A stretch of 64,000 bases of DNA, from positions 1 to 64,000 of the forward strand of contig NZ_JAGGNR010000003.1 in assembly GCF_018614975.1 (NCBI RefSeq), in the 5' to 3' direction. Origin of the DNA: Paenibacillus polymyxa (GTDB taxonomy: Bacteria; Bacillota; Bacilli; Paenibacillales; Paenibacillaceae). The stretch's first letter is position 1; each line of letters opens with the position of its first letter. Shown piece after piece: positions 35,409-46,231 of the stretch. A model generated the notes under the pieces. That model was given only the letters and a program-made list of their open reading frames with translations, was not told the DNA's origin and did no database searches. The translations under genes and the position numbers were made by a program.

Positions 35409-35505
35409 TTATATTCATATATAGTATTCATGAATTCGTTCAGGACCACATGGACCGCTTGTCCCATTTAAGGGAACAGGCGGATCTGGTTTTTTTTACA
35501 CCAAA

Positions 35506-36960
<1,455 letters not shown>

Positions 36961-37027
36961 TCAAAAAGACTATATAACCAGTGTACCATCCATACCCTGA
37001 CACCTATTGTCATGGTATAATCAGAGC

Positions 37028-37969
37028 ATGGAAAATAACCGACTATTTCGAATATTGCTTTTGTTATTGGAGAAAAAGAAAGCCACCGCACCCGAACTCG
37101 CCCGTATGTTCGAAATTTCTGTACGTACGGTGTACCGCGATATCGACCGGCTGAGCGCTGCGGGCATCCCCGTCTATACGACGACCGGCAAGCATGGCGG
37201 TATCCATCTGATGGACAACTATGTCATGGACAAGTCCCTGTTGTCGGAAGAAGACCAGAACGAAATTTTGATGGGACTATACAGCATCAGTGCGATCCCA
37301 CACCTTAATAGTGCTCATATGCTGCAACGGCTGACCGCCCTGTTTGATCACAAGCTGGATTGGATCGAATTCAATTTCTCACCATGGGGCAGCATCCCCC
37401 TGCAAGAGAGAGAATTGTTCAATCAGGTGAAACAAGCCATATTAACGAATCAACTGATTACGTTTCATTATGTTAATTCGGATGGTGAGAAAAGCATTCC
37501 GACTGTGGAACCACAGAAGCTTATATTCAAAAACAGTACATGGTACTTCAAAGGGTATATTCATAATGATCCTGATCGGAAAGAATTCGAGACATTTAAG
37601 ATGAAACGGATCACCCAATTGACTTTTCTAACGAGAAAACACGATCACCCTGTTCATGCGGGGTCAACCCACCCTGAATCAGAAGCAGTTCTTGTCCTGA
37701 CTCCTCTGACACTCTCGTTCTCCAGCAACATTGCATACCGAGTGTATGATTTTTTCGAACCGTCCCTCATTAAAAAAGAGCCTGCTGGCAGGCTCCGTGT
37801 GTCTCTCGAATTGAATGTAGGGGAATGGCTTTACTCCTTCCTGCTGTCGTTTGGTTCGGAGCTGACCGTAATCGAGCCTGTTCATGTTGGACAGGAATTG
37901 CTCAGACGTCACATCAAAGCCGTTGAACATTTGCAGAACGTCATGAACAAACTACCTGACAATGAATGA
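37028..37969 (+). CDS. YafY-type transcriptional regulator (HTH + WYL)
   Basis: This 313-residue regulator has an N-terminal HTH (NRLFRILLLLLEKKKATAPELARMFEISVRTVYRDIDRLSAAGIP) and a WYL ligand-sensing domain (about 130-230, with LITFHYVNSDGEKS, VEPQKLIFKNSTWYFKGY). A WCX-like tail with VYDFFEPSLI follows. The ATG at 37028 is only 7 bases after a TATAAT box and has no ribosome site, so the mRNA may be leaderless. It diverges from the GH1 gene and probably controls it. Confidence 0.87.
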   Translation: MENNRLFRILLLLLEKKKATAPELARMFEISVRTVYRDIDRLSAAGIPVYTTTGKHGGIHLMDNYVMDKSLLSEEDQNEILMGLYSISAIPHLNSAHMLQRLTALFDHKLDWIEFNFSPWGSIPLQERELFNQVKQAILTNQLITFHYVNSDGEKSIPTVEPQKLIFKNSTWYFKGYIHNDPDRKEFETFKMKRITQLTFLTRKHDHPVHAGSTHPESEAVLVLTPLTLSFSSNIAYRVYDFFEPSLIKKEPAGRLRVSLELNVGEWLYSFLLSFGSELTVIEPVHVGQELLRRHIKAVEHLQNVMNKLPDNE

Positions 37970-38042
37970 TATAATATAGGCCTATACAACTTTTGATCAC
38001 AGCTGACTCTCCGTCATCCACCTGACCGAAGGAGGTTTATCC

Positions 38043-38858
38043 ATGCAAGACATTAGACGCAACAATGTGGAACGTTTCAAAGGTTTTGGTACGTTATACG
38101 ATCAGAACCGACCAGCTGCTCCCACTGAAGTGGTGGATATTCTAACGACATATCTTGGCAGCACACCGCGCATGGTCGCAGATGTTGGCTGTGGCACCGG
38201 CTTATCTTCGTGGATCTGGCTTAATGAGGCAGAACGTATCATCGGCTTCGAACCCAGCGATGACATGAGGTCTGTAGCAGAATCCAAGTGGGAATCTGCC
38301 GGGAAGCCGGATAACTTGCGGTTTGTGTCCGGCTTGTCTCACGACCTCGGACTACCAGATGGCAGTGTTGATGTGCTGACCTGCTCCCAATCGTTTCACT
38401 GGATGGAGCCGCAACCCACACTACGCGAGTTTGCACGTGTACTTTGCACAGGGGGTATATTTGCTGCCTACGACTGCGACTGGCCACCAATGCTGGACTG
38501 GCAGTTGGAACAGGCCTACCTGCAGCTGAATAAGGAAGCAGATCAACGAGCAGCCAGTCTGGCTCCCCAGGATAGCCAGGCACACAAATGGAGCAAGGAT
38601 GGACATCTGCAGCAGATTCAGCAATCTGGGCTGTTCCGCTATGTTCGGGAAATTGTGTTTCATCACCACGAGACATTCACGGCCGATCGTTACGTCAATC
38701 TCGCCCTGAGCCAAGGCGGCCTGCAGACGGCATTGAAGCTCGGTGCGGATGATCTATTAACAGCTGCTGACGAGTTCAGAGCGCTGGCTAATCGTGTATT
38801 TGACGGAGAATCCAGAAGAGTACTCTTTTCTTATCGCATGCGCCTTGGTATTGTCTGA
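38043..38858 (+). CDS. class I SAM-dependent methyltransferase
   Basis: The 271-residue protein shows methyltransferase motif I VADVGCGTGLSSWIW (about 41-55), the acidic end of strand 2 in IIGFEPSDDMRSVAE and the post-I/IV region DVLTCSQSFHWMEPQPTLREFARVLCTGGIFAAYD. It is of the Methyltransf_11 type; the substrate is unknown. The ATG follows GGAGG by seven bases. It runs in the same direction as the regulator gene upstream, 73 bases after it. Confidence 0.87.
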   Translation: MQDIRRNNVERFKGFGTLYDQNRPAAPTEVVDILTTYLGSTPRMVADVGCGTGLSSWIWLNEAERIIGFEPSDDMRSVAESKWESAGKPDNLRFVSGLSHDLGLPDGSVDVLTCSQSFHWMEPQPTLREFARVLCTGGIFAAYDCDWPPMLDWQLEQAYLQLNKEADQRAASLAPQDSQAHKWSKDGHLQQIQQSGLFRYVREIVFHHHETFTADRYVNLALSQGGLQTALKLGADDLLTAADEFRALANRVFDGESRRVLFSYRMRLGIV

Positions 38859-38904
38859 AAACATTCCGTTGCTTGCATCTCTCGTACATACCAAAATGAA
38901 AAAG

Positions 38905-38948
38905 AAGGTCCTACACGTCATAAACATGATCTGTAGGACCTCCTTTTG
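38905..38948. terminator. bidirectional terminator between the methyltransferase and the next gene
   Basis: AGGTCCTACA and TGTAGGACCT pair perfectly, flanked by AAAAAG and CCTTTTG. Genes converge here. Confidence 0.8.
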
Positions 38949-38957
38949 TCTACATCC

Positions 38958-39752
38958 TCAGGAAGAGAACAAGTCACTTAATTGTCGTTCTTGTACACTT
39001 AATGCCAACACCAATTTTGTTGGGTCTTGTCTTGAGTAGATGACGTTAATGATATGACCTTGCTGTACCTGCGGCAGCGCAGATGACAAAATTTCTTTTT
39101 GCGTGGTCACATTGAAGGTTTCACCGTTCGTTTTTGTTATGCTGAGTTTGAGCTGAAGCTTGATCTTATTACTGCCTCCATTTCCAAGTGGAGTGACATC
39201 GAGAATCTTGGCCATCGCTTTTTCCCCTGTTCTTGCAATATCCATCATTTCAGGTGATACCCCTTGTTGTACCATCTTTTCATCCAACAATTGCTGCATA
39301 TCTTCCTGTGACAGTTGCCCTTTCAGATCAAGCCCTACCTTGCGCTCATCCTTTACGGAGACCACTAACGGAATGAAACTGCCCGGCTGAAACTGTGCCA
39401 TGGAGATCAACGGAATGACCGTTTTCATCTCCGTATCGTATTTCTCGCGCCCCTTACGCGACACCGTCAGACTCAATCGAACCTCAGGCTGCTCATTAAT
39501 ATACGTGCCTGTCTGTTGTATGCTCTTAATGACCCCAACTGCTGGTAAACCTGTCTTCACTCGACCTACGCCGAAGATGCTACTCAAAATCGCAGGAACA
39601 AAGATCAGCCCGAACCCGGCAAAGATCGCCGGTTTATACCACCAAGCTTGCATGATGATAAATGGATCATTCCACAGTTGCTGCGCCAGAAATGGGGAGA
39701 ATCCCACACCGAATACCATTAATACTCCAATAAATCTCAGAAATCTCACCAT
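38958..39752 (-). CDS. hypothetical membrane protein with two similar beta-rich domains
   Basis: The 264-residue protein has two membrane segments (FLRFIGVLMVFGVGFSPFLAQ and PAIFAGFGLIFVPAILSSIF), then two soluble segments that echo one another: GVIKSIQQTGTYINEQPEVRLSL and AKILDVTPLGNGGSNKIKLQLKLS. Both describe a beta-strand followed by a similar turn. The linker between them contains QLLDEKMVQQGVSPEMMD. The family was not recognised. GGAGAGG is nine bases before the chosen ATG. Confidence 0.6.
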   Translation of the reverse strand: MVRFLRFIGVLMVFGVGFSPFLAQQLWNDPFIIMQAWWYKPAIFAGFGLIFVPAILSSIFGVGRVKTGLPAVGVIKSIQQTGTYINEQPEVRLSLTVSRKGREKYDTEMKTVIPLISMAQFQPGSFIPLVVSVKDERKVGLDLKGQLSQEDMQQLLDEKMVQQGVSPEMMDIARTGEKAMAKILDVTPLGNGGSNKIKLQLKLSITKTNGETFNVTTQKEILSSALPQVQQGHIINVIYSRQDPTKLVLALSVQERQLSDLFSS

Positions 39753-39840
39753 ATGATCCACCCTCTCCTTTTATCTCTATTTATCTCTTAAATTATAAAC
39801 ACCACGGCTTGTCCTTGAATACCCTTCTGGCGGCATACAA

Positions 39841-39884
39841 AAAAAACGAAAAATCCGGCAACTGAATCACAGGATTATCGTTTC
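39841..39884 (-). terminator. hairpin after the interrupted HTH/TPR gene
   Basis: AAACGA/TCGTTT outer arms enclose an AATCC/GGATT stem, followed on the minus strand by a run of T residues. The remaining sequence up to 40029 shows no gene. Confidence 0.5.
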
Positions 39885-40029
39885 TTTGGTAAGGATTAAG
39901 CCAATTTCGCAAAAAAAAGATCTGCTAATCTGATCTTCATTTCACGATTGGCGGCCATATTTTGTGCCAAGTACTCCGGCAATGCACAAAATCATGCCAT
40001 AATCAGGCTCTTCCAAGCCGATTTCCACT

Positions 40030-41310
40030 CTATTTTTTGCGTAACAGATAGACAAGCTTCCGATAATACATTGCTGCTTCCTTGTATTTCCGCTGATCTT
40101 CAGACACCACGGCCATCCCTTCATATAACGGTTCAAGCCGCATGATATGCTGCGCGGATTCAAAATAGGGCAGACACGCAAGCGCCCGCTCCATGAAAAC
40201 TTCGCGATCTCCATGCGCAAGAGCCAGATGGCTCTCGTAGAAGGTTGCGCTCATCTGTTGGTCCTGTGTTGTTGCACATTTTAAGAGTTGATCTACACTC
40301 TGCGCGAGCACGCCCCAGTTCTTCCGTGCCAGAGCTACTTCGCATCGATACACACTGACGAGCGGCTGCATGGCCTGCTGTGTTTCATCCGTTTCCTGCT
40401 GCAATAGCGATTCAAATCGTTCAATCTCCGTCTGTGCCTGATCCAGTTCACCTGTCATCGTCAGCATGACAATCCGATTGTTGGCAATTGCGGTCACCAG
40501 ATCGCCTTGGTTCCCCGCATACACGAGGTTTGCCTCTGCCATTGTTAATGCAGAGAGTGCCTCCTGAACCAGCCCCATTGCGAAGCAATAGCCACTATAT
40601 GCCACATATAACCCGGACAACCGATGGAACATCCGCTGATCATATACATGACGCATCGTAAGCTCAAATACCTGTTTTGCCTCTTCATACTGTTTGACCT
40701 GGATGTAGGCTTCCATCTTGATATTTTGCACAGACAGCCAGAATTCACTGCCAGGAAGCGCCAGCTCACTGAGCCTGGTTGCATGAGTTAGTACATCTAC
40801 AAAGGCCATTTTGGAGCGATAATATTGTATTTTATAGAATAAAAGTGCTTTGACTAACGGACGCGGCAAATCGATATCGTCTGGACGACCGTATTTCTCC
40901 AGGTAAAAATTGAGGTAGGACGTATGTATATACTCATGAGCCGTTGCATCGTTTAATTGCTGATAATAGACCGCCTTCATCAAAGCTGTTGTCAACTCTA
41001 CGGTCAGCGTGTCATCCCGATCTGCCAGTGCATGCACCATATCTTCGGATATCGCCGACGCTGGAACAGACATTTGTTCGAAAACGACCTCTGCCCGTTC
41101 GAGTGTTTCCTCGTCCTGAGCCGCAGCCTTTAGGATATAGGAAGGGGATACCCCAAGACGCCCGGCGATGGCTTCTGCCAAGTCCTCAGGTAGCGGATAA
41201 CGATCCGCCAGGATATTGGCAAAGTGGGCCTGCGTGACCAGACCTTCCACAAGGTCTTTACGGGAGATTTATTTTCTTTTGCTTAGCAGTTCAATGCGTT
41301 CCTTCAGCAT
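40030..41310 (-). pseudogene. HTH/TPR transcriptional regulator interrupted by a nonsense codon
   Basis: The intact-looking start is an ATG at 41310 (AAAGGA ten bases upstream), reading MLKERIELLSKRK, then TAA at 41269-41271, then continuing in the same frame ISRKDLVEGLVTQAHFANIL, a typical Xre-like HTH followed by about 360 residues of tetratricopeptide-type helices (KQYEEAKQVFELTMRHVYDQR, ALSALTMAEANLVYAGNQGD). This is a regulator of the Rgg/RRNPP architecture. The TAA could have arisen from CAA by one base change. An internal GTG at 41250 could restart translation (406 residues), losing part of the HTH. So the gene is either dead or makes a truncated protein. Confidence 0.85.
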
Positions 41311-41513
41311 GGTATCCCTGTCCTTTCTATCCTAACAAGCGAGTACATTCTATTCACATCATCGCAAAATTAGAGATATAACGCCACCCTTCCGGCGAAA
41401 TCAAACGAAACGGTTTCCGTTTCCGAGGTAATTGTTTTACAATAAGAAAGTATGTGTAAGAGCATTTTATCGAAATGCTGAAACATGAGCTGAATATGAA
41501 AGGATGCAAATAA

Positions 41514-42707
41514 ATGATTATTAAACCAAGAACACGTGGTTTTATTTGTACCACTTCCCATCCTGTAGGTTGCGCTGCGCAAGTGCAGGAACAGATTGAT
41601 TATGTGAAATCCCAGCCTCAGCTGAAAGGACCGCGTAATGTGCTCGTGATCGGTGCTTCCACCGGATACGGTCTGGCGTCACGCGTAGTTTCTGCTTTTG
41701 GAGCTGGAGCGAATACAGTCGGCATTTATCGTCCAAGCAGTTCCACAGAGAAACGTACAGCTTCTGCAGGATGGTACAACTCCGCTGCATTCGAAAAAGC
41801 CGCTGAGGAAGCAGGCCTGAAATCGTACAGCGTTACAGGTGATGCATTCGCAAACGAAACACGAGACAAAGCCGTTGAACTGATTCGCAGTGAACTCGGT
41901 CAAGTCGATCTGGTCGTATACAGCGTAGCCTCGGCACGCCGTACCGATCCGAACACGGGTGAAGTATTTAACTCTGTGCTGAAGCCTATCGGACAATCCT
42001 ACACGAACAAAACGGTAAACTTCCACACAGGCGAAATTAGCTCCGTTACCCTTGAACCGGCAAACGAAGAGGAAATTCGTCAGACGGTAACTGTTATGGG
42101 TGGAGATGATTGGGAACTATGGATGGATGCCCTGCAACAAGGCGGCGTGCTTGCCGATGATGCAACAACGATCGCTTTCTCCTATATCGGTCCTGAACTT
42201 ACGCATGCCATTTATCGTGATGGTTCCATTGGTCAAGCCAAGAATCATCTGGAAGCGACTGCACACAAGCTGAATGATCGTCTAAGTGCAAAAGGTGGAC
42301 GTGCGTACTTAACTGTAGCCAAGGCGCTGGTGACTCAATCCAGTTCTGCGATTCCAGTGGTGCCACTGTACATCTCAGCATTGTACAAAGTCATGAAAGA
42401 AAAAGGCTTGCATGAAGGATGCATCGAGCAATTGCAACGTCTGTTCGCTGATCGCTTGTATGCGGGGGGAGAAGTTCCAACCGATGAAAAAGGTCGCATT
42501 CGCATTGACGATTGGGAGATGAGAGCTGACGTTCAGGAAGAAGTGGCGAAGCTCTGGAATGAGTTGACCACAGAAAACATCTACGATCTGTCCGATCTGG
42601 AAGGTTATCGTCGCGAATTCTTCCAGCTGTTTGGTTTTGAAACCGAGGGTGTGGATTATGAAGCAGATGTTGATCCCAACGTTGAAATGCCTCATCTGGT
42701 GAACTAA
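41514..42707 (+). CDS. fabV: trans-2-enoyl-CoA (ACP) reductase FabV
   Basis: The 397-residue enzyme reduces enoyl-ACP/CoA with NADH in fatty acid synthesis. It begins MIIKPRTRGFICTTSHPVGC, which is highly typical, and has the dinucleotide site VLVIGASTGYGLASR, then YSVASARR, and the catalytic Tyr-x8-Lys in YRDGSIGQAK. Typical FabV length is about 400. FabV enzymes tolerate triclosan, so it may give resistance if FabI is also present elsewhere. It diverges from the interrupted HTH/TPR gene, with a 200-base region between. Confidence 0.95.
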   Translation: MIIKPRTRGFICTTSHPVGCAAQVQEQIDYVKSQPQLKGPRNVLVIGASTGYGLASRVVSAFGAGANTVGIYRPSSSTEKRTASAGWYNSAAFEKAAEEAGLKSYSVTGDAFANETRDKAVELIRSELGQVDLVVYSVASARRTDPNTGEVFNSVLKPIGQSYTNKTVNFHTGEISSVTLEPANEEEIRQTVTVMGGDDWELWMDALQQGGVLADDATTIAFSYIGPELTHAIYRDGSIGQAKNHLEATAHKLNDRLSAKGGRAYLTVAKALVTQSSSAIPVVPLYISALYKVMKEKGLHEGCIEQLQRLFADRLYAGGEVPTDEKGRIRIDDWEMRADVQEEVAKLWNELTTENIYDLSDLEGYRREFFQLFGFETEGVDYEADVDPNVEMPHLVN

Positions 42708-42790
42708 AGAAGTTTGGGCGTGGACGTGAACCTAGGTTTTTGTTAGAGCTAGCTGCGGATGTCATGCTAAAGATATGATTTTAAAACCAA

Positions 42791-42824
42791 TAAAGGAGGA
42801 GCCATCTGGCTCCCCTTTCTTTGT
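42791..42824 (+). terminator. intrinsic terminator after fabV
   Basis: AAAGGAGGAGCC and GGCTCCCCTTT form a stem with a 4-base loop, followed by CTTTG. Confidence 0.65.
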
Positions 42825-42888
42825 CCTTTTTAATTCCACACACTGATTCCAATTCCCGTATCCATACACTCTTTCGTATATCCCCTAA

Positions 42889-43132
42889 TCAAATCGATTT
42901 AAGCAGCTTTTTCAGCTCTTTTGGTACCGTCTTCTCGATAGTAATGGAACGTGCTCCATGCATGGACGCGAAGAATTGAAGTCCCTCCCGAAAATCCGTA
43001 AGCCATTCCCAAACTCAAAACTTGATCGGGTCCCGAAGGTGAGGAAACTGCGGGCCAACGTTCCAGTAAAGCTTGCGTTTGCAGCAAAAAACGGCGAACG
43101 ATTTTTTTATTCATGTGCAACGCTGTTGTCAT
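42889..43132 (-). pseudogene. small frameshifted gene of unknown family
   Basis: The first frame (43132 down to about 43020) encodes MNKKIVRRFLLQTQALLERW and continues to DQVLS. If one base is removed there, the other frame continues WEWLTDFREGLQFFASMHG and ends VPKELKKLLKSI at a TGA. Each frame alone degrades after the junction, while the joined one reads like a single protein of about 80 residues. A one-base frameshift is therefore likely. No family was recognised. Confidence 0.4.
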
Positions 43133-43350
43133 ATGTATAGGGTCTTCCCAAAATAAAAAGAAGCACCACCATCTTGGATGATCTGCTTCTTGTGTTTGAC
43201 CTTTTGCAATTTTTCCTGCTTCGTAGGCATGAGCCGTACATGCTGGGATAACGCACCATAATCTCCGTTAACTCTTCGGCTCTGTTCCGAGCACCACTTG
43301 CCTGACCGCTCTGCTTTGCGTAATACTTTTTGTGTTTGTGTACGTGCCAT
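43129..43350 (-). CDS. small basic hypothetical protein
   Basis: The 73-residue product MARTQTQKVLRKAERSGKW is lysine- and arginine-rich, with the block LMPTKQEKLQKVKHKK. It looks like a small Paenibacillus protein, but its function is unknown. AAAGGAG lies 13 bases before the ATG, a rather long spacing. Its last 20 codons run through an intrinsic terminator (43151-43191), which is unusual and suggests the natural stop has been lost. Confidence 0.55.
   Translation of the reverse strand: MARTQTQKVLRKAERSGKWCSEQSRRVNGDYGALSQHVRLMPTKQEKLQKVKHKKQIIQDGGASFYFGKTLYI
43151..43191 (-). terminator. terminator inside the 3' end of a small ORF
   Basis: AGAAGCA and TGCTTCT pair around an inner ATCATC/GATGGT stem and are followed by TTTTATTTT on the minus strand. 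Confidence 0.65.
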
Positions 43351-43469
43351 AATGGATCACACACTCCTTTGGTTGATATACACTCAATATATCATGTGCA
43401 GCTACACAAGTGAAGGTGCTTCCTACTGGAATGAGATGTACATAATCAAAAAGGCTTCCACCCAAGTAC

Positions 43470-44066
43470 TTAGCGGGATTGCCGCTTTCGCCGGGACTGC
43501 CACGTCTCGATTGGTTCATGATCATCTTCTTCGATCAGTTCCAATGCTTCCTCTACTCTTCTGGCTTTGAATAACAGAATTAATTCCATCAGGTCTTCCC
43601 GGTCCAGCAGTTTCACTCCATTAACCGCTGCAAGCGTCCGGCAGGCTTCGGTGTAACGAGCGGACGTTAATACAATTGACCGGTCGGCTTCATAATAACG
43701 CATGGATGTATATATCTCCTGCACAGCACTTAACCCTACGGGATGGTTCGCACCATATCGCTTCGCTTGTATCACACTTCGTCTGCCAAGTCGATCAACA
43801 AACACCAGATCTGCCCCAAAATCCCGGCTGCTTGTTGTCTTATGCACCTCATCGTACCCGAGCTCTTCGAATAGATGATAGAGATATAATTCAAATTCCG
43901 AACCATCCTCCATCTTGTCGATGTCCTTTATTGTGATCTTACGAGGATTGGCTTCACTTCGGATCCGCTGCCCGCGCCCGATAACCCGCCGAATAATCCA
44001 GGCCAGCAGCAACAATATGATGATACATCCAATGACCCATAGGGTCATATTTTCACTCCAGTTCAT
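43470..44066 (-). CDS. membrane-anchored restriction endonuclease-like protein (Mrr_cat)
   Basis: The 198-residue protein starts with one transmembrane helix (LWVIGCIIILLLLAWIIRRVI) and then a PD-(D/E)xK-type nuclease fold of the Mrr family: FELYLYHLFEELGYDEVH, the catalytic region DFGADLVFVDRLGRRSVIQAKRY (Asp, Gln and Lys in place), then AVQEIYTSMRYYEAD and a C-terminal helix. Mrr-like proteins cut modified DNA, but many such membrane-tethered versions have no known role. AAGGAG lies 8 bases before the ATG. Neighbours do not indicate a restriction system. Confidence 0.82.
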   Translation of the reverse strand: MNWSENMTLWVIGCIIILLLLAWIIRRVIGRGQRIRSEANPRKITIKDIDKMEDGSEFELYLYHLFEELGYDEVHKTTSSRDFGADLVFVDRLGRRSVIQAKRYGANHPVGLSAVQEIYTSMRYYEADRSIVLTSARYTEACRTLAAVNGVKLLDREDLMELILLFKARRVEEALELIEEDDHEPIETWQSRRKRQSR

Positions 44067-44327
44067 AGTTGTTCTCCTTGTTCATTTCCTATGTTCTATC
44101 CAACGTCTTACGCAGATATGGCTTGTCACCGCACTAAATATATCAGACTTCCACCTTCATCGAAAGAAGATGAATTCCCTGTAACCCTCACTCTTCTCCA
44201 AACATCGTTAATTCGATAAATTAATGATAAAAGGTTACAGTGTGTTCGGTTGAATTCCATATGACATCAATGGTAAAATTCAACAATCGGTTCTATTTTG
44301 AACCGAAGAAGAAAGGTGGTTTATCAC

Positions 44328-45599
44328 TTGCATACATTGACCAAACACAAGTCCAAAACATGTGCTGCCCTCATTCTTAGCGGCATGCTCCTCTTCACCA
44401 TGAATACAACAGGTTACGCCGCTGCCTCAACCGAATCCATGCCCAAACCGGCGTGGACGTCATCTTCCATGATGTTATCTGAGGCTAATACAGAGAAAGA
44501 TGTCCTGATCAAGGGAATCCATGCTGTGCCATCCAAAAATCTTGTATATGTACATGCCTCACAGGCCGTAACGAAAACAAGCAGCAAAACAACACTCGAC
44601 TGGCAACTGGACTCTCTCCAAGCATTCGATGCTACAACTGGACAATTGAAGTGGAATACGATATTCCATGAGAAAAGTGGTCCTTATACCACCTACTCCG
44701 ATTCGGTATATGCCAGCAATGGTACAGCTTATGTGTATATGGAATATTCGGACAAAACCAAAAAATTGTACTCATTCAATACATCCGGTAAAACCAACTG
44801 GGTCAAAACGGTGAATTCACCTGCAAGCATATCCCTATTGGATAATGATATGCTGATGGTTGCTTCGAGTCAGGGCGTGCAATCGAATGGTTCGGTTCGC
44901 TCCGCCATCTCGTTATATGACAAGAAGGGCAAGCTGATTACCGAAAAGACCATTAACGGCAACGTGCTTAAGGCTGATCACGGTCGAATTGTAGTGGATG
45001 CCAGTAAACAAACCAAGGTAGGCAACTTCTGGCAGCAAGCTGCGAATCCCAAAGTAGAGATCTATGATCGTACGTTGACTCGTCTGTCCTTCTACCAATT
45101 CCCTGCCAATGCAAATACACTAGGGGATGGCGGCGGTGAATCGCTGGCCATTCTGGATGATGGTTCCATTATTATGCGTGCCAATTTCGAGAACACCGGT
45201 AACCGACTAATGGGTTTTGGCACCGATGGCAAGCTTGCTTGGGGACGTGCCATTGCTGGTGATGCTTACATTCAGACGGCTGGCAACAGCTACACAGTCT
45301 TTACAGGGCAGAAGCTGGAACTGTACACGATGAAAGGCAAAGTGACTGAGCGTACATTCAAGGACGCACAGCCTGCATTGATGCATGTCGACCAGACACA
45401 GGATGGTCAGTACCAGCTTGATTTTGCCAAAAAAGGATACATTCTTGATCCACAAACGCTGGAAGACGTGCATATCTACACGACCAGTTCCTCAGTTCCT
45501 TCATTAGAAAATGTCTCTACTTACATGGATGATATCATCTATTCCATAAACGATGAGACATTGTCCAAATATGTACTGAAGTCCAATTCTGCAAAATAA
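44328..45599 (+). CDS. secreted PQQ-like beta-propeller protein
   Basis: The 423-residue product has a signal peptide (about 1-33; hydrophobic core ALILSGMLLFTM, cleavage near GYAAA) and a series of PQQ-type repeats: LVYVHASQAV, LQAFDATTGQLKWNTIF, YSFNTSGKTNWVKTV, ISLYDKKGKLITEKT, MGFGTDGKLAWGRAI. Such propellers are used as binding scaffolds; no catalytic residues are evident. A longer frame begins at TTG 44298, but GAAAGGTGG lies nine bases before the TTG at 44328, so this one is chosen. Confidence 0.75.
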   Translation: MHTLTKHKSKTCAALILSGMLLFTMNTTGYAAASTESMPKPAWTSSSMMLSEANTEKDVLIKGIHAVPSKNLVYVHASQAVTKTSSKTTLDWQLDSLQAFDATTGQLKWNTIFHEKSGPYTTYSDSVYASNGTAYVYMEYSDKTKKLYSFNTSGKTNWVKTVNSPASISLLDNDMLMVASSQGVQSNGSVRSAISLYDKKGKLITEKTINGNVLKADHGRIVVDASKQTKVGNFWQQAANPKVEIYDRTLTRLSFYQFPANANTLGDGGGESLAILDDGSIIMRANFENTGNRLMGFGTDGKLAWGRAIAGDAYIQTAGNSYTVFTGQKLELYTMKGKVTERTFKDAQPALMHVDQTQDGQYQLDFAKKGYILDPQTLEDVHIYTTSSSVPSLENVSTYMDDIIYSINDETLSKYVLKSNSAK

Positions 45600-45613
45600 A
45601 TACTCAATTTAAT

Positions 45614-45655
45614 AATAAGCCGGGAAAGTTCCATAAGGAGCTCTCCCGGCTTATT
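45614..45655. terminator. bidirectional terminator between the PQQ-like gene and msrA
   Basis: AATAAGCCGGGA and TCCCGGCTTATT pair perfectly around an inner partial stem. The two genes converge. Confidence 0.85.
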
Positions 45656-45677
45656 GCATTGGCAGGATAGAATCATC

Positions 45678-46193
45678 CTATTTCCAGTTATTGTCTATAA
45701 ATTCGTCCCGTCCGGAGATTGCGCGGTCTTCCTTGTAATGCTTCTCATTTTTCTTGTGGTAATCCTGATGGTAGTCTTCAGCAGGATAGAATATAGCTGC
45801 ATCCCGAATTTCCGTAACAATCGGTTGAGTGAATCGTCCGCTGGCTGCCAGTTCCTGTTTGGACTGTTCAGCAAGCTCACGTTGACGTTCATTATGCACA
45901 AAGATCGCCGTACGATACTGTGTCCCCCGATCCTGGAACTGACCTCCGTCATCCGTCGGATCAATCTGTGGCCAGTACAGTTCCAGCAGTCGTTCATAAG
46001 GGAATACATCCGGATCAAATGTAATTTCAACCACCTCAACATGACCGGTCTTCCCTGTTTTGACCTGCTCATATGTTGGATTCTCGACGTGACCGCCGGC
46101 ATAACCTGATATAATGCCATGAATGCCCGGTTGTTCTTCAAACGGTGTAACCATACACCAGAAACATCCGCCGGCAAATGTAGCTTTTTCCAT
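45678..46193 (-). CDS. msrA: peptide-methionine (S)-S-oxide reductase
   Basis: The 171-residue enzyme reduces methionine-S-sulfoxide. The N-terminal FAGGCFWC carries the catalytic Cys, and further on come [28 protein letters not shown], the [10 protein letters not shown] block and [11 protein letters not shown]. Typical MsrA features are complete. AGAGGGG supports the second of two close ATG codons. No msrB gene is attached or adjacent. Confidence 0.95.
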   Translation of the reverse strand: MEKATFAGGCFWCMVTPFEEQPGIHGIISGYAGGHVENPTYEQVKTGKTGHVEVVEITFDPDVFPYERLLELYWPQIDPTDDGGQFQDRGTQYRTAIFVHNERQRELAEQSKQELAASGRFTQPIVTEIRDAAIFYPAEDYHQDYHKKNEKHYKEDRAISGRDEFIDNNWK

Positions 46194-46231
46194 TCCGTTC
46201 ATCCCCTCTTATCTAAACTACCTTTTACACT

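Noticed and set aside
35161..35418. 86-residue N-terminal extension of the TIMP-like frame
   Set aside because: The start at 35160 has GGAGGGGAGG and opens directly into a signal peptide; the extension reads through a terminator hairpin.
42199..42765. minus-strand frames of 60-124 codons across fabV
   Set aside because: The plus strand encodes FabV with its catalytic Tyr-x8-Lys; the antisense frames have no features.
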